The notes: generated by a model from the letters alone, not told the origin. 64,000 bases of DNA from DATFFO01 sp963772815 (GCA_963772815.1 CAVYYV010000004.1:682001-746000); one strand, 5' to 3'. Counted from the stretch's first letter, positions 25,062 to 34,683 are shown. Program-made: numbers and translations.

Positions 25062-26179
25062 ATCGAAGCCAGCGCCTCGGCCGGGGCCACGTACGAAGCG
25101 CCCAGGCTGTCGGCCACTGCGGGATGACAGATCTGATCTCCCACCACGTTGACGCCCTTGGCCAGTTCCGGGTGTGCGGAAACGGCATGTTGTGCCCCCT
25201 CGTCGGCCAAGGTCACCAGATAGCGGAGGGTGGCATTGGTGAGGGCATATGTGGAGGTGTGGGGAACGGCTCCCGGGATATTCCCGACGGCGTAATGGAG
25301 CACCTCGTGAAGGTGGAAGACCGGATCTTCGTGGGTGGTCTCGTGGCTGGTCTCGAAGCAGCCACCCTGGTCTATTGCCACGTCGACCAGCACGGCACCC
25401 TTCTTCATCTCGCTGACCATCTCCTCGGTGACCAGCTTCGGAGCGGACGCGCCGGGCACGAGCACGGTTCCGATCACCAGGTCCGCTCCCAACACCTGCT
25501 CCTCGACCGTGAGGCGGTTCGATGCCAGGGTCACGATCCTTCCCGCATACAGCGAGTCAAGATGTCGGAGCTTGTCGGTGTCAACGTCCAGAACCACCAC
25601 CTCCGCCTGCATGCCGGCAGCGATCACTGCGGCATTGAAGCCTGCCATTCCGGCGCCCAGGACCACGACCCGCGCCGGTCTGACACCGGCCACCCCGCCC
25701 AGGAGGATTCCACGCCCGCCCTGGGCCGCCTCCAGGAAGTAGGCCCCGACCTGGGTTGCCATCCTGCCCGCGATCTCCGACATCGGCGCCAGCAGGGGCA
25801 AGCTGCCGTTGGGAAGCTGGACGGTCTCGTAGGCGATGGCGATGATCCCCTTGTCGTGGAGACCGCGAGCCAGGCCGGGATAGGCGGCCAGATGGAGATA
25901 GGTGAAGAGAAGCTGGCCGGGATGAAACATCTCCACCTCCGCCTGCTGGGGCTCCTTCACCTTGAGGATCAGCTCTGCCTGGGCGAAGACCTCCTCGGCC
26001 CCCTCGACCATCTTGGCTCCCTGGGCCTCATACTCGGGATCGTGGATCGAGGAACCCTCCCCCGCTCCGCGCTGGATCAGCACCGAATGCCCCCGATCGA
26101 CCAGCTCCCTCACCCCGACCGGCGTGATGGCCACACGGTGCTCCGCAGTCTTGATCTCTCTCGGTACGCCGACGATCAC
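25058..26179 (-). CDS. ald: Alanine dehydrogenase
   Basis: Ald reversibly deaminates L-alanine to pyruvate with NAD. The start MIVGVPREIKTAEHRVAITP carries the substrate Arg and downstream Lys of the family. The catalytic His region is FTYLHLAAYP, and the NAD-binding Rossmann segment is VVVLGAGMAGFNAA. The 373-residue length is normal. The GTG start overlaps the stop of the Nudix gene by four bases; a longer frame to 26197 is unlikely. Confidence 0.94.
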   Translation of the reverse strand: MIVGVPREIKTAEHRVAITPVGVRELVDRGHSVLIQRGAGEGSSIHDPEYEAQGAKMVEGAEEVFAQAELILKVKEPQQAEVEMFHPGQLLFTYLHLAAYPGLARGLHDKGIIAIAYETVQLPNGSLPLLAPMSEIAGRMATQVGAYFLEAAQGGRGILLGGVAGVRPARVVVLGAGMAGFNAAVIAAGMQAEVVVLDVDTDKLRHLDSLYAGRIVTLASNRLTVEEQVLGADLVIGTVLVPGASAPKLVTEEMVSEMKKGAVLVDVAIDQGGCFETSHETTHEDPVFHLHEVLHYAVGNIPGAVPHTSTYALTNATLRYLVTLADEGAQHAVSAHPELAKGVNVVGDQICHPAVADSLGASYVAPAEALASM

Positions 26180-26718
26180 GCTTGTCTCCTCTTCCATTGC
26201 AGCAAGGCAACCTGGGTCTTGGCGTCTATCACCTCGCCGCGGTCGATGCTATCGAGAGCCGCAGCGATGGGAAGCGCGAAAATGGTGGCTCTCTTCTCCT
26301 CTTCGCCATCCGGTTGCCGATCTCCGAAGGTGAGGCCCTCGGCGAGGAAGATCTCGATCACCTCGTCGGTGTAGCCCGGCGACGGTGCCATCGTGACCAG
26401 GTGGCTGAAGTGCTCGGCGTCCGCACCCAGCTCTTCGGCCAGCTCTCGACGGGCCGCGGCCTCCACATCGTCGTCGCCGGGATCCAGCTTCCCGGCCGGA
26501 ATCTCCTCCAGTTCTCTGTCCAGTGCGGCCCGGTGCTGGCGGATCAGCCAGACCCGGTCACCCTCGATGGGCAGTATCGCCACTCCACCCGGGTGATGGA
26601 CGATGTCTCGCACGACCTCCACCCCCCGCGAAGACACGAGGCGTTGTTCCTCCAACTCCAGGAAGACCCCCCGACCCAGTACCCGCCTATCGACCAGCTC
26701 GAAACCCGGTTCGGTCAC
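26176..26718 (-). CDS. Nudix hydrolase, ADP-ribose pyrophosphatase type
   Basis: The 180-residue enzyme has the Nudix box G-X5-E-X7-REL-X-EELG in GKLDPGDDD and AARRELAEELGA, preceded by EEIPAGK. NudF-type ADP-ribose pyrophosphatases have this arrangement and lie next to pyrG in actinobacteria (Rv1700 in M. tuberculosis). The GTG start at 26718 overlaps the pyrG stop; the long upstream frame inside pyrG is shadow sequence. Confidence 0.88.
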   Translation of the reverse strand: MTEPGFELVDRRVLGRGVFLELEEQRLVSSRGVEVVRDIVHHPGGVAILPIEGDRVWLIRQHRAALDRELEEIPAGKLDPGDDDVEAAARRELAEELGADAEHFSHLVTMAPSPGYTDEVIEIFLAEGLTFGDRQPDGEEEKRATIFALPIAAALDSIDRGEVIDAKTQVALLQWKRRQA

Positions 26719-28430
26719 GTCTGGACGGGCTCGCTGGGAGCCTCCCGGGTCAGGCGGCGCCGATCCTCGGCGGCTTCGAGCAGCCCGGCGAACAGCGGAT
26801 GTGGGGCATCGGGTCGGCTGCGCAGCTCGGGATGGGCCTGAGTGGCGACGAAGAAGGGATGATCGATCAACTCGATGAACTCGACCAGGTGGTCGTCGGG
26901 CGATAGACCCGCCAGACGCATGCCGGCTCCCTCCAGTTCCTTGCGGTAGCGGTTGTTGACCTCCCACCGGTGGCGATGGCGCTCATAGACCAACTCCTTG
27001 CCGTACAGCCGCCGCACTCTCGACCCATCGGCCAGCTTGGCCGCATAGAGGCCCAGGCGCATCGTGCCGCCCATGTCTTCCACATCGTGCTGACTGGCCA
27101 TCAGGTCGATTACGGGGTGTGAGGTCGCCACGTCGAACTCGGTGCTGTTGGCATCGATATGGCCCAACACGGACCGGGCGAACTCGATGACGGCACACTG
27201 CAACCCCAGACACAGGCCCAGGAAGGGGATTCCCTCCTCCCGGGCATGGCGTATGGCTTCGATCTTGCCCTCCACACCTCGATAGCCGAAGCCCCCGGGA
27301 ACGACGATCGCGTCCAGGTCCTCGAGATAGGTGTCGGCCAGCAGCCCGGTCAGCTCGTCTGACGGGATCCAGCGCAGATCCAGACGCAGGTCGTGGGCGG
27401 CGGCTCCGTGCCGCAGCGCCTCCGCCACGGAGAGGTAGGCGTCGGGTAGGGCCACGTACTTGCCGACGATCCCGACCGTCACGATCTCGGTGGCGGACGA
27501 CGCCTTCCTGACCATCTCCCGCCAGCCGTCGAGATGAGCCGGGCCGGTCACCAGGCCGAGTCGATCGCAAACCACCGTGTCGAGACCGCCGGAATGCAGC
27601 CCAAGCGGTACGGCATAGATATCCGGAGCATCAGGGGCCGGGATGACCGCCCGCGGCTCCACGTCACAGAAGAGGCTTATCTTTCGGCGAACCCCGTCAT
27701 CGATAGCGCGGTCGGAGCGGACGATGATCACGTCGGGATGGATGCCGTGGCTCCGCAGCTCGGCTACGGAGTGCTGGGTGGGCTTGGTCTTCAGCTCCTC
27801 AGAGGTGTTGAGGTAGGGCACCAGGGTGACGTGAGCGAAAAGCACGTTCGAGCGCCCGATGTCATTCCCGAACTGGCGGATCGCCTCGAGGAAGGGCAGG
27901 CCCTCGATGTCTCCAACCGTGCCTCCCACCTCCGTGATCACCACGTCGACGTCCGACTCCTCGCCTACCCGCTGGATGCGGGCCTTGATCTCGTTGGTGA
28001 TGTGGGGAATCACCTGAACCGTGTCCCCGAGATAATCGCCCCGGCGCTCCTTCTGAATCACAGACAGGTACACAGACCCCGCCGTGACGTTGGACAGACG
28101 GCTCAGATTCTCGCCGGTGAAACGCTCGTAGTGGCCCAGGTCCAGGTCGGTTTCACCCCCGTCATCGGTGACGAAGACCTCGCCATGCTGGAGCGGGTTC
28201 ATCGTCCCAGGATCCACGTTGATGTACGGGTCGAGCTTCTGGTTCACCACCCGCAGTCCACGCGCCTTCAGCAGCCTGCCCATCGAAGCGGCGGCAATCC
28301 CCTTGCCCAGGCTGGAGACCACGCCACCAGTGACGAATATGTACTTGGGAGTGGACTGGTCTGGGAACGAATCCCCGGGGACGGCTTCACCCGGGATGGG
28401 GAGAGGCTCGGAGAGAGAAGGCCCGTTCAT
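26715..28430 (-). CDS. pyrG: CTP synthase
   Basis: PyrG aminates UTP to CTP. The 571-residue product has the synthetase domain (KYIFVTGGVVSSLGKGIAAA, a P-loop variant) and a C-terminal glutaminase domain with the nucleophilic Cys in GLCLGLQCAVIEFAR and a late HPE (TQAHPELRSRP). An N-terminal extension of about 28 residues precedes the usual start. It is the first gene of a pyrG-Nudix-ald-GNAT run with four-base overlaps. Confidence 0.97.
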   Translation of the reverse strand: MNGPSLSEPLPIPGEAVPGDSFPDQSTPKYIFVTGGVVSSLGKGIAAASMGRLLKARGLRVVNQKLDPYINVDPGTMNPLQHGEVFVTDDGGETDLDLGHYERFTGENLSRLSNVTAGSVYLSVIQKERRGDYLGDTVQVIPHITNEIKARIQRVGEESDVDVVITEVGGTVGDIEGLPFLEAIRQFGNDIGRSNVLFAHVTLVPYLNTSEELKTKPTQHSVAELRSHGIHPDVIIVRSDRAIDDGVRRKISLFCDVEPRAVIPAPDAPDIYAVPLGLHSGGLDTVVCDRLGLVTGPAHLDGWREMVRKASSATEIVTVGIVGKYVALPDAYLSVAEALRHGAAAHDLRLDLRWIPSDELTGLLADTYLEDLDAIVVPGGFGYRGVEGKIEAIRHAREEGIPFLGLCLGLQCAVIEFARSVLGHIDANSTEFDVATSHPVIDLMASQHDVEDMGGTMRLGLYAAKLADGSRVRRLYGKELVYERHRHRWEVNNRYRKELEGAGMRLAGLSPDDHLVEFIELIDHPFFVATQAHPELRSRPDAPHPLFAGLLEAAEDRRRLTREAPSEPVQT

Positions 28431-28452
28431 GACGGGAGGTCATGGTAGCAGG

Positions 28453-29214
28453 TCACGTCGCCATCCCGAGGATTCGATCGAGACCCACCTCGACCCCCTG
28501 AACCTTCGACATGGCCTTCACGGCCGCCAGCGCTCCGGCGGCAAACGACCCATACGAAGTCGACTGGTGCACGAGCGAGAGCTGTTCGCCGGGGTTGGTG
28601 AGCGCCACCTCCTGGTGCGCCAGGAGCCCCTCCAGGCGCAGGGAGTGGACCCTGACTCCGTCGACGTCGCCCCCACGCGCACCCTGCACCAGCTCTTCAC
28701 CGGCCGACGCGGACCGACCACCGGCGACCGCCACGCGCCGCGCCGTCTGGAGTGCCGTTCCCGAGGGGGCATCCGGCTTTCCCGCTCGATGGCGCTCGAC
28801 CACCTCGACGGTGGCGAAGTGGGGAGCCGCCAGCTCGGCGAAGCGAGCGGCCAGCACCGCCCCGATCGAGAAATTCGGGACCACCAGGCAGCCCGGGGTG
28901 CCCTCGCCCCACAGACGGCCCAACTCCTCCAGCCGATCGGCCGTGAAGCCCGACGTGCCGACGACCGCGGCAACGCCGGCTTCCTTCCAGAGCGCGAGAT
29001 TGGACATCACGACGGCGGCGGGGCCCGACTCGACGACGACATCGGCCAAACCCTGATCGACCACCCCCAAATAGGGGATCTCCCGCCACTCACCCACCCG
29101 GTTGGGGTTGTACACCCCGGTGAGATCGACCCCCTCGGCACCCATTGCGCCCTCGGCGATGGCGGTGGCCAGTCGACCGGGGATACCTGAAACCACGACT
29201 CGAGTGGGTGCCAT
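28453..29214 (-). CDS. dapB: 4-hydroxy-tetrahydrodipicolinate reductase (DapB)
   Basis: DapB makes tetrahydrodipicolinate for lysine and peptidoglycan. The nucleotide-binding motif is SGIPGRLATAIAEG (the usual GCxGRMG is altered to GIPGRLA), and the catalytic block is VVERHRAGKPDAPSGTAL, where the family norm HH is HR. GARGGDVDGVRVHSLRLEG matches the C-terminal motif. The altered nucleotide motif could change cofactor preference. I chose MAPTRVVV at 29214. Confidence 0.85.
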   Translation of the reverse strand: MAPTRVVVSGIPGRLATAIAEGAMGAEGVDLTGVYNPNRVGEWREIPYLGVVDQGLADVVVESGPAAVVMSNLALWKEAGVAAVVGTSGFTADRLEELGRLWGEGTPGCLVVPNFSIGAVLAARFAELAAPHFATVEVVERHRAGKPDAPSGTALQTARRVAVAGGRSASAGEELVQGARGGDVDGVRVHSLRLEGLLAHQEVALTNPGEQLSLVHQSTSYGSFAAGALAAVKAMSKVQGVEVGLDRILGMAT

Positions 29215-29351
29215 CACCGGCACCCTAGTGGAGCGGCGGTTCGGGCAGTCGGGACCTTCGGAATCGAAGAGGGGTCCAATGACTCTATGTGTCGCGTGAG
29301 AGGTCGCGCACTATGGCAATGAACGACCCAAAGGGGGCCAGTTCAGGAAGG

Positions 29352-29363
29352 AAGGAGGTGATC
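29352..29363 (+). promoter_or_regulatory. Full-length Shine-Dalgarno sequence fixing a GTG start
   Basis: AAGGAGGTGATC is complementary to twelve bases of the 16S rRNA 3' end. Its AAGGAGG core lies eight bases before GTG at 29367. This decides the start of the following membrane protein against earlier in-frame ATGs at 29310 and 29316, and implies strong initiation. Confidence 0.8.
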
Positions 29364-29366
29364 TTC

Positions 29367-29708
29367 GTGAGTGTCCTGCAAGAGCATCCACGGACGGAGG
29401 TCACCCGGATGCCGACACGGTCCTATGCCACCGAGCTGGTGACGGGGATCGTCGGTGTGCTAGCTGCAGCGGTTGGAGCGTGGATGTACTACGTGCCCAC
29501 CGACTGGTTCCTCGGTGGATTGGCTGAGGCTTGGTACTTCGGCCTGTTCATCGGAGCTGGTGTGCTGCTGGCAGCTGCATTCGGGCTCTTCGCCCAGAAG
29601 GCATTCGTGGATGATCACATGTTCACGACAAGGGTGACGGTCGCCACAGTGCTCGCTTTGGTGGCTCTGGCCGGTGCCGTCACGTTCGCCGTCATCCTGA
29701 TCATCTAA
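29367..29708 (+). CDS. Small integral membrane protein
   Basis: The 113-residue protein has a short cytoplasmic N-terminus and three hydrophobic helices (ELVTGIVGVLAAAVGAWMYY, then YFGLFIGAGVLLAAAFGLFA, then TVATVLALVALAGAVTFAV). No functional motif is recognised. It is monocistronic, with a very strong ribosome-binding site and a strong hairpin 10 bases after the stop, which suggests abundant expression. Confidence 0.7.
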   Translation: MSVLQEHPRTEVTRMPTRSYATELVTGIVGVLAAAVGAWMYYVPTDWFLGGLAEAWYFGLFIGAGVLLAAAFGLFAQKAFVDDHMFTTRVTVATVLALVALAGAVTFAVILII

Positions 29709-29718
29709 CGGCGTGGTG

Positions 29719-29748
29719 GAGGCCGGGGCCGTCTGAGTCCCCGGCCTC
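29719..29748 (+). terminator. Strong GC-rich hairpin after the small membrane protein gene
   Basis: GAGGCCGGGG pairs perfectly with CCCCGGCCTC over ten base pairs around a ten-base loop. No T run follows, which is common for terminator hairpins in high-GC actinobacteria. It could also serve the convergent acyl-CoA synthetase transcript. Confidence 0.6.
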
Positions 29749-29825
29749 GCCGCGTCCAGGCCGGACCGCCAACCCAGGGTTCACAGCGTCGTCTAGCGAC
29801 GCTCACAGCCCTGACTTCGATCGGT

Positions 29826-31433
29826 TTAGTTGACCCGCTTGGTGCGCTGCCCCCATTCCGCTTCACGCAACACGTACTTCTGGATCTTTCCGGTCGAGGT
29901 CTTGGGCAACTCGGTCACGATGTCGACCACGTCGGGGGCCTTGAAGTGGGCCAGGCGCTGGCGCACGTGTTCGATGATCTCGTCGCCGGTGGCCGACTTC
30001 CCTTCCCGAAGCACCACGAAGGCCTTGGGACGCTCGCCCCACCTGTCGTCCGGGACGGCCACCACCGCCGCCTCCAGGACGGCCGGGTGCGAAACAACCA
30101 CCTGTTCCACCTCGATGGTGGAGATGTTCTCCCCACCCGAGATGATGATGTCCTTGGCCCGATCACGCAGCTCGATGTACCCGTCGGGGTGCCACACCGC
30201 CAGGTCCCCGGAGTGAAACCATCCTCCTCGGAATGCCCGAGCCGTTGCCTCCGGGTCGTCGTAGTAGCCCGCCATCACGTTGTTACCCCGCATCACGACC
30301 TCGCCCATCGTGGCCCCGTCGCGCGGCACGTCGTTCATCTCCTCGTCGACCACGCGGATCGGATCTGCGCCCACGTAGGCCACGCCCTGTCGGGATAGGA
30401 GCTCGGCCCGCTCTCCAAGGGGAAGCTCGGGCCAGGAGGGCTGCCACTCACACACCGTGTAGGGCCCATAGGTCTCCGTCAGGCCGTACACGTGAACCAT
30501 GCGCGCCCCGAGCCGCTCCATCTCCCCGATGATCGTCGGGCTGGGCGGGGCGCCGGCTGTGGTGACCGTGAAGGGTCGACCGAAGGGAGCCGCATCGGGG
30601 TGATTGGCCATGGAGATCAGGACCGTGGGAGCAGCGTTGAGATGGGTCACGCCTTCGGTGGCGATCAGCCGCCATATCTCGGCCGGGTCGACCGCCCGCA
30701 GGCACACATGCCGGCCTCCGAAAGCGGTGATGGCCCAGGTCGTGCACCACCCATTGCAGTGGAACATGGGCAGCGTCCAGAGATAGGCGGTCTGGGGCGA
30801 GTGCTCGGAGTGGAGCAGCTCCGCCAGTGAATTGAGATAGGCACCCCGATGGGTGTATTGGACCCCTTTCGGCCTGCCGGTGGTGCCGGACGTGTAGTTG
30901 ATCGAGATTGGGCGAAGTTCGTCGTCCACCCGCCAGGGTCGGAAAGCTCCGTCGGCGCCGGCCAGCATCTCGCCATAGGAGAGCGACGGGACATCGACCT
31001 CCACCGGATTAGCCACGTCGGATACCTGCACGACGGTTCGAAGTTCCGGGCATTCGCGCAGATGGGGAGCCACCGGTGCCAGGAGAGCGCTATCGGCCAC
31101 CAACACGGAGGCACCCGAATGTCCCAGAATGTATGCGATCTCGGCACCCGAAAGACGAGTGTTGATCGCCACCAACACCGCTCGCAGCAGCGGCACCGCA
31201 AAGTGCGCCAACAGCATCTGGGGCAGGTTCGGCATCAGATACGCCACCCGGTCGCCCTCGCCGACACCGAGGGCGGCCAGCCCGCCGGCCGCTTTCTGAA
31301 CCGCCTGGCCCATCTCGACGTAGGTCAGGCTCTCCTCACCAAAGGTAATCGCCGTCTTGTCCGGGAAGACCTCGGCCGATCTCTCCAGGAAGAGCAGCGG
31401 TGTGAGCTGAGTCACATCTACTCGTTCGGCCAT
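29826..31433 (-). CDS. Acyl-CoA synthetase (AMP-forming)
   Basis: The 535-residue ANL-family ligase has the AMP/phosphate loop YTSGTTGRPKGV (about residue 185), the motif YGLTETYGP and the A5-A8 block WFHSGDLAVWHPDGYIEL with IISGGENI; the catalytic Lys is in KTSTGKIQKYVLR. These enzymes activate fatty or other carboxylic acids as acyl-CoA via acyl-AMP. The following gene on the same strand is an enoyl-CoA hydratase, so both probably serve a beta-oxidation-type pathway. Chain length is unknown. Confidence 0.92.
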   Translation of the reverse strand: MAERVDVTQLTPLLFLERSAEVFPDKTAITFGEESLTYVEMGQAVQKAAGGLAALGVGEGDRVAYLMPNLPQMLLAHFAVPLLRAVLVAINTRLSGAEIAYILGHSGASVLVADSALLAPVAPHLRECPELRTVVQVSDVANPVEVDVPSLSYGEMLAGADGAFRPWRVDDELRPISINYTSGTTGRPKGVQYTHRGAYLNSLAELLHSEHSPQTAYLWTLPMFHCNGWCTTWAITAFGGRHVCLRAVDPAEIWRLIATEGVTHLNAAPTVLISMANHPDAAPFGRPFTVTTAGAPPSPTIIGEMERLGARMVHVYGLTETYGPYTVCEWQPSWPELPLGERAELLSRQGVAYVGADPIRVVDEEMNDVPRDGATMGEVVMRGNNVMAGYYDDPEATARAFRGGWFHSGDLAVWHPDGYIELRDRAKDIIISGGENISTIEVEQVVVSHPAVLEAAVVAVPDDRWGERPKAFVVLREGKSATGDEIIEHVRQRLAHFKAPDVVDIVTELPKTSTGKIQKYVLREAEWGQRTKRVN

Positions 31434-31470
31434 GTGTAGCCCTCCTTTGGCTGGCGGTTCTGACCTGCTC

Positions 31471-32244
31471 TCAGCTCGGCCAGTCGGGTTGGCGCTTGTC
31501 GAGAAAGGCCGACATCCCTTCCTGAGCGTGCTCGGCGTGAGCGCTGTGCGCCATGATCGGCTGGGTGAGCTCGTAGGCAGCGTGCTGTGACAGGCCGGCC
31601 TGACGGTAGAAGGCTTCCTTGCCCACCCCGATCACGTGAGCGCTGAACGACAGGATCGTCTCCACGTACTCGTCGATGGCCGCATCCAACTGATCCGACG
31701 GGACAACCCGATTGACCAGACCCCATTGCAGCGCCGTGTCCGCATCGACTTTTCGGGCCGTCAGCAGCATCTCCATGGCGCGTTTGCGCCCGACGGCTCG
31801 GACGATGGGCACGGCAGGCGTGGTGCAAAAGAGCCCGATCCTGACCCCGGGGGTCCCGAACCAGGCATCCTCGGAGGCCACCGCCAGGTCGCAGGAGGCA
31901 ACCAGCTGACATCCGGCCGCGGTGGCCACACCTTGCACTCTGGCGATAACGGGCTGGGGAATGGCCTGGACGGTCTCCATCATCTCGGTGCACACCGAGA
32001 AGAGGTCGTCGTAGAAGGATTGGGGGCGGTCGATCATCTCGGACAGGTCGTGACCGGCCGAGAACACCGGGCCTTCGGCGGCCAAAACCACGACCCGAAC
32101 ATCGTCGGGTACCTCGCGTAGGGCCTTGGTCGCTTCGGTCATCAACTCCAGGCTGAGGGCATTGCGGCGTTCCGGTCGAGCCAGTGTGATCGTCTGGCGA
32201 TGTCCCGAACGCGAAATGGAGACTTGGCTGCTGCTCATGGCCAT
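31471..32244 (-). CDS. Enoyl-CoA hydratase/isomerase family protein
   Basis: The 257-residue crotonase-fold protein has the first oxyanion-hole segment GPVFSAGHDLSEM and the second GVATAAGCQLVASCDLAVA. The usual Glu of the hydratase dyad after GCQ is not obvious, so hydratase activity is uncertain and an isomerase or other crotonase reaction is possible. I chose the start MAMSSSQVS at 32244. It is divergent from the ACT-domain gene and is transcribed ahead of the acyl-CoA synthetase. Confidence 0.85.
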   Translation of the reverse strand: MAMSSSQVSISRSGHRQTITLARPERRNALSLELMTEATKALREVPDDVRVVVLAAEGPVFSAGHDLSEMIDRPQSFYDDLFSVCTEMMETVQAIPQPVIARVQGVATAAGCQLVASCDLAVASEDAWFGTPGVRIGLFCTTPAVPIVRAVGRKRAMEMLLTARKVDADTALQWGLVNRVVPSDQLDAAIDEYVETILSFSAHVIGVGKEAFYRQAGLSQHAAYELTQPIMAHSAHAEHAQEGMSAFLDKRQPDWPS

Positions 32245-32335
32245 CACGCTAATCCGCCACCAGCCCTTCGTGCCCGTAACCGGGCCGACATGCCCGGGCA
32301 ACCAGGCGGAAACGACCGTTCCCTACATTCGAGGC

Positions 32336-33010
32336 ATGACACTGGGCCCACAACCAATACGGAGATCGATCCGCCTGAGAGTCCCCGACCGACCGGGCGC
32401 CCTGGCAGACGTCACGAGCGTGCTGGCCGACCATCTGGTCGACATCGTCCGCCTCGAGGTGTGGCCGGGGGGCCGGGATACGGTCGGTGGCCCGGCCACC
32501 GCCCATGACGACATCTCCTTGGCCGCCACCCAGGTAGAGCACATCGACGCCGCCGAAAGAGAATTGCGGAATCTCGGCTTCGAGACCCTCCCTCTTCCCG
32601 AGACCTGGTGGCTGCGGGATTGGGCAGTCGAGGTGTTAAACGCCGTGGAACGACTCGACGCATCTCCCGAGCCTGCCTGCCAGCTCGATGCGGTCGTCGA
32701 GATCGCGGCGCGTCTGGCCAACACGAGCCATGCCGCTGTGATCGCCGACCCACCCGGAGGGCACCGCTCCCAACATGGCCTGGCCTCCATGGCGGCCACA
32801 TTCGAACCTGGCTGGGTGCAATGGACCGGCGAGGGTGGCATTACGGCCCGCTTCCTAGCCGCCTTCGCCCACGGCGCCCCGGCCCACCCGGCTCACTGGA
32901 ACCGATCGACCGGGTTCATGGTCTGGCCGTCGAGATTCCGGGACCCACGGCAGCCTCGGCGGTGCTCGGGGTGGTGGGAGTGCGGCCGCCGTTCCTGGCG
33001 GCCGAGGTGA
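32336..33010 (+). CDS. ACT-domain protein with frameshifted C-terminus
   Basis: The N-terminus (RRSIRLRVPDRPGALADVTS) is an ACT ligand-binding domain, about residues 7-85. A second domain (residues 95-185, DAVVEIAARLANTSHAAVIA) resembles a GAF-like fold. From about 32880 the literal frame becomes Arg/Trp-rich and stops at 33010. The neighbouring frame instead reads HGLAVEIPGPTAASAVLGVV and ends naturally at 33081, just before recN. One base is probably missing in the sequence, or the gene is mutated. A regulatory ligand-sensing role is inferred. Confidence 0.65.
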   Translation: MTLGPQPIRRSIRLRVPDRPGALADVTSVLADHLVDIVRLEVWPGGRDTVGGPATAHDDISLAATQVEHIDAAERELRNLGFETLPLPETWWLRDWAVEVLNAVERLDASPEPACQLDAVVEIAARLANTSHAAVIADPPGGHRSQHGLASMAATFEPGWVQWTGEGGITARFLAAFAHGAPAHPAHWNRSTGFMVWPSRFRDPRQPRRCSGWWECGRRSWRPR

Positions 33011-33084
33011 CCCGACTCGAGCACTTCGCCTCCCTGGTGGGGCGGCTCCATCCCATCGAGCCCGTGCTGGCGGCCATGTGAGAC

Positions 33085-34683
33085 TCAGCCGGTCGTAGCC
33101 AGCTCGAGCAGCTCCTCGGCAGCTTCGCGGCCGCGCTCGGACTCCGGCAGCCCGGCCAGCATCCGGGTCAGCTCCTGGACCCTATCTTCTCCCTCGACTC
33201 TCACCACGACAGCAGTGTTGTCGCTGCGCCGCACCACGTAGTGACGGTCGGCGAAGGCGGCCAGCTGGGGAAGGTGGGTCACGCACAGGACCTGCCTTTC
33301 CCGAGCCAGGTCCGCAAGCTTGTGCCCCAGAGCCAGGGCGGTGACGCCGCCGATCCCGGCATCGACCTCGTCGAACACCAGGCTCTCGGCCTCTCCACCG
33401 CCTCCCGCCAATCTCAACGCCAGAACCAACCTGCTCAGCTCACCACCGGACGCCACGCTGGTGACGGGACCGGTTGTCAAGCGCGAGTCGGAGGCAAAGA
33501 GGATCGCAACCGCGTCGGCTCCCCCGGCGCTCGGCTCGGAAGGCTCGACCGTCACGTCGACGACCGGATCGGAGAAGCCCAGATCTCCGAGGTGCTCCAC
33601 GGCCCGGGACGCGATGACGTCTGCTGCCCGTCGGCGCGCTCCGAGTAGTCGTGTTCCCGCCTCGGCCAAGGCCCGACCCGCGGCTTCCACCTCCTCTTCG
33701 ATCGACTGTCCCCTGCTCATGAGGTCTTCGAGCTCCACCCGACGTCGCCCGGCCCGCTCACCGAATTCGAGAATCTCGCCGACGTCGGAGCCGTACTTGC
33801 GCCGCAGATCGCCCAACAGCGTGAGCCGAGACTCTATCTGTTCCAATTGCTCGGGATCCCGTTCCAACGACTCGGCATAGGTCCTCAGCTCGTGTGACAG
33901 GTCGCCCATCGAATCGGCCGCCGCCGACAGGTCCTCGGCCAGCGGGGACACCGAGCGATCGAGGCGAGCCGCCCGTCTCAGCGCCGCCACGGCTTCCCCG
34001 CCCGCCTCGCGAGCACCATCTATGGCCTCCAACGACGCGGCGACAGCCTCGGCGATCTCGTCGATGTTCCGCAGTCGGGTCGACGCTTCCTCCAGCTCAT
34101 CCTCCTCGCCGGGCCGAAACCCCGCTGCTGCGATCTCGTCGCTCTGGAACCGGACCAGGTCGAGCTCTCTGCTCAACGAGGCCAGGTCGCCGCCCAGCCG
34201 ATCGCGGGTCTCGATGGCTACCGAGTACGCCTTCCATGATCGCCGGTAGTCCTCCAGCGCCGCGCCACCGTCGGCGTCGAGAGCTCGATCGACGAGATTG
34301 CGAGCCTCTCCCGACCGGGTGATGGAGATGTGATCGTGTTGCGCGACCAGGTCGATCAGTCCGGCCAGCCGGCCTTCGAGAGCCTTGGCCGAGGCAATCG
34401 AGCCGTTCAGATAGGCACGGCTGCGCCCATCGCGGGGCAGGCGGCGGCCCGCTCCGACCTCGACGCCGTCGGGGCGGACGAAACGACCCTCAGCCATGGC
34501 CTCGTCTCCGAACGGGCCCACCAGGTCCCCTCGAGCCACGCCGCCCAGCAGCAGGCGCAGCGCCCCCAGCAGCAGCGTCTTGCCCGTGCCGGTCTCGCCC
34601 GTAATCACGGTGAAGCCCGGGGAGGGCTCGACCCTCCCCGATTCGATCACACCCAGATTCCGCACCGCCAGCTCTTCCAGCAT
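33085..34683 (-). CDS. recN: DNA repair protein RecN
   Basis: RecN is an SMC-like ATPase for double-strand break repair. The N-terminal Walker A TGETGTGKTLLLGAL is at residues 29-43, long coiled coils occupy the middle (about 155-365), and the C-terminal half has the signature VASGGELSRLVLAL and Walker B SLVFDEVDAGIGG. The 532-residue length is slightly short but within the family. It follows nadK by two bases, as in other actinobacteria. Confidence 0.95.
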   Translation of the reverse strand: MLEELAVRNLGVIESGRVEPSPGFTVITGETGTGKTLLLGALRLLLGGVARGDLVGPFGDEAMAEGRFVRPDGVEVGAGRRLPRDGRSRAYLNGSIASAKALEGRLAGLIDLVAQHDHISITRSGEARNLVDRALDADGGAALEDYRRSWKAYSVAIETRDRLGGDLASLSRELDLVRFQSDEIAAAGFRPGEEDELEEASTRLRNIDEIAEAVAASLEAIDGAREAGGEAVAALRRAARLDRSVSPLAEDLSAAADSMGDLSHELRTYAESLERDPEQLEQIESRLTLLGDLRRKYGSDVGEILEFGERAGRRRVELEDLMSRGQSIEEEVEAAGRALAEAGTRLLGARRRAADVIASRAVEHLGDLGFSDPVVDVTVEPSEPSAGGADAVAILFASDSRLTTGPVTSVASGGELSRLVLALRLAGGGGEAESLVFDEVDAGIGGVTALALGHKLADLARERQVLCVTHLPQLAAFADRHYVVRRSDNTAVVVRVEGEDRVQELTRMLAGLPESERGREAAEELLELATTG

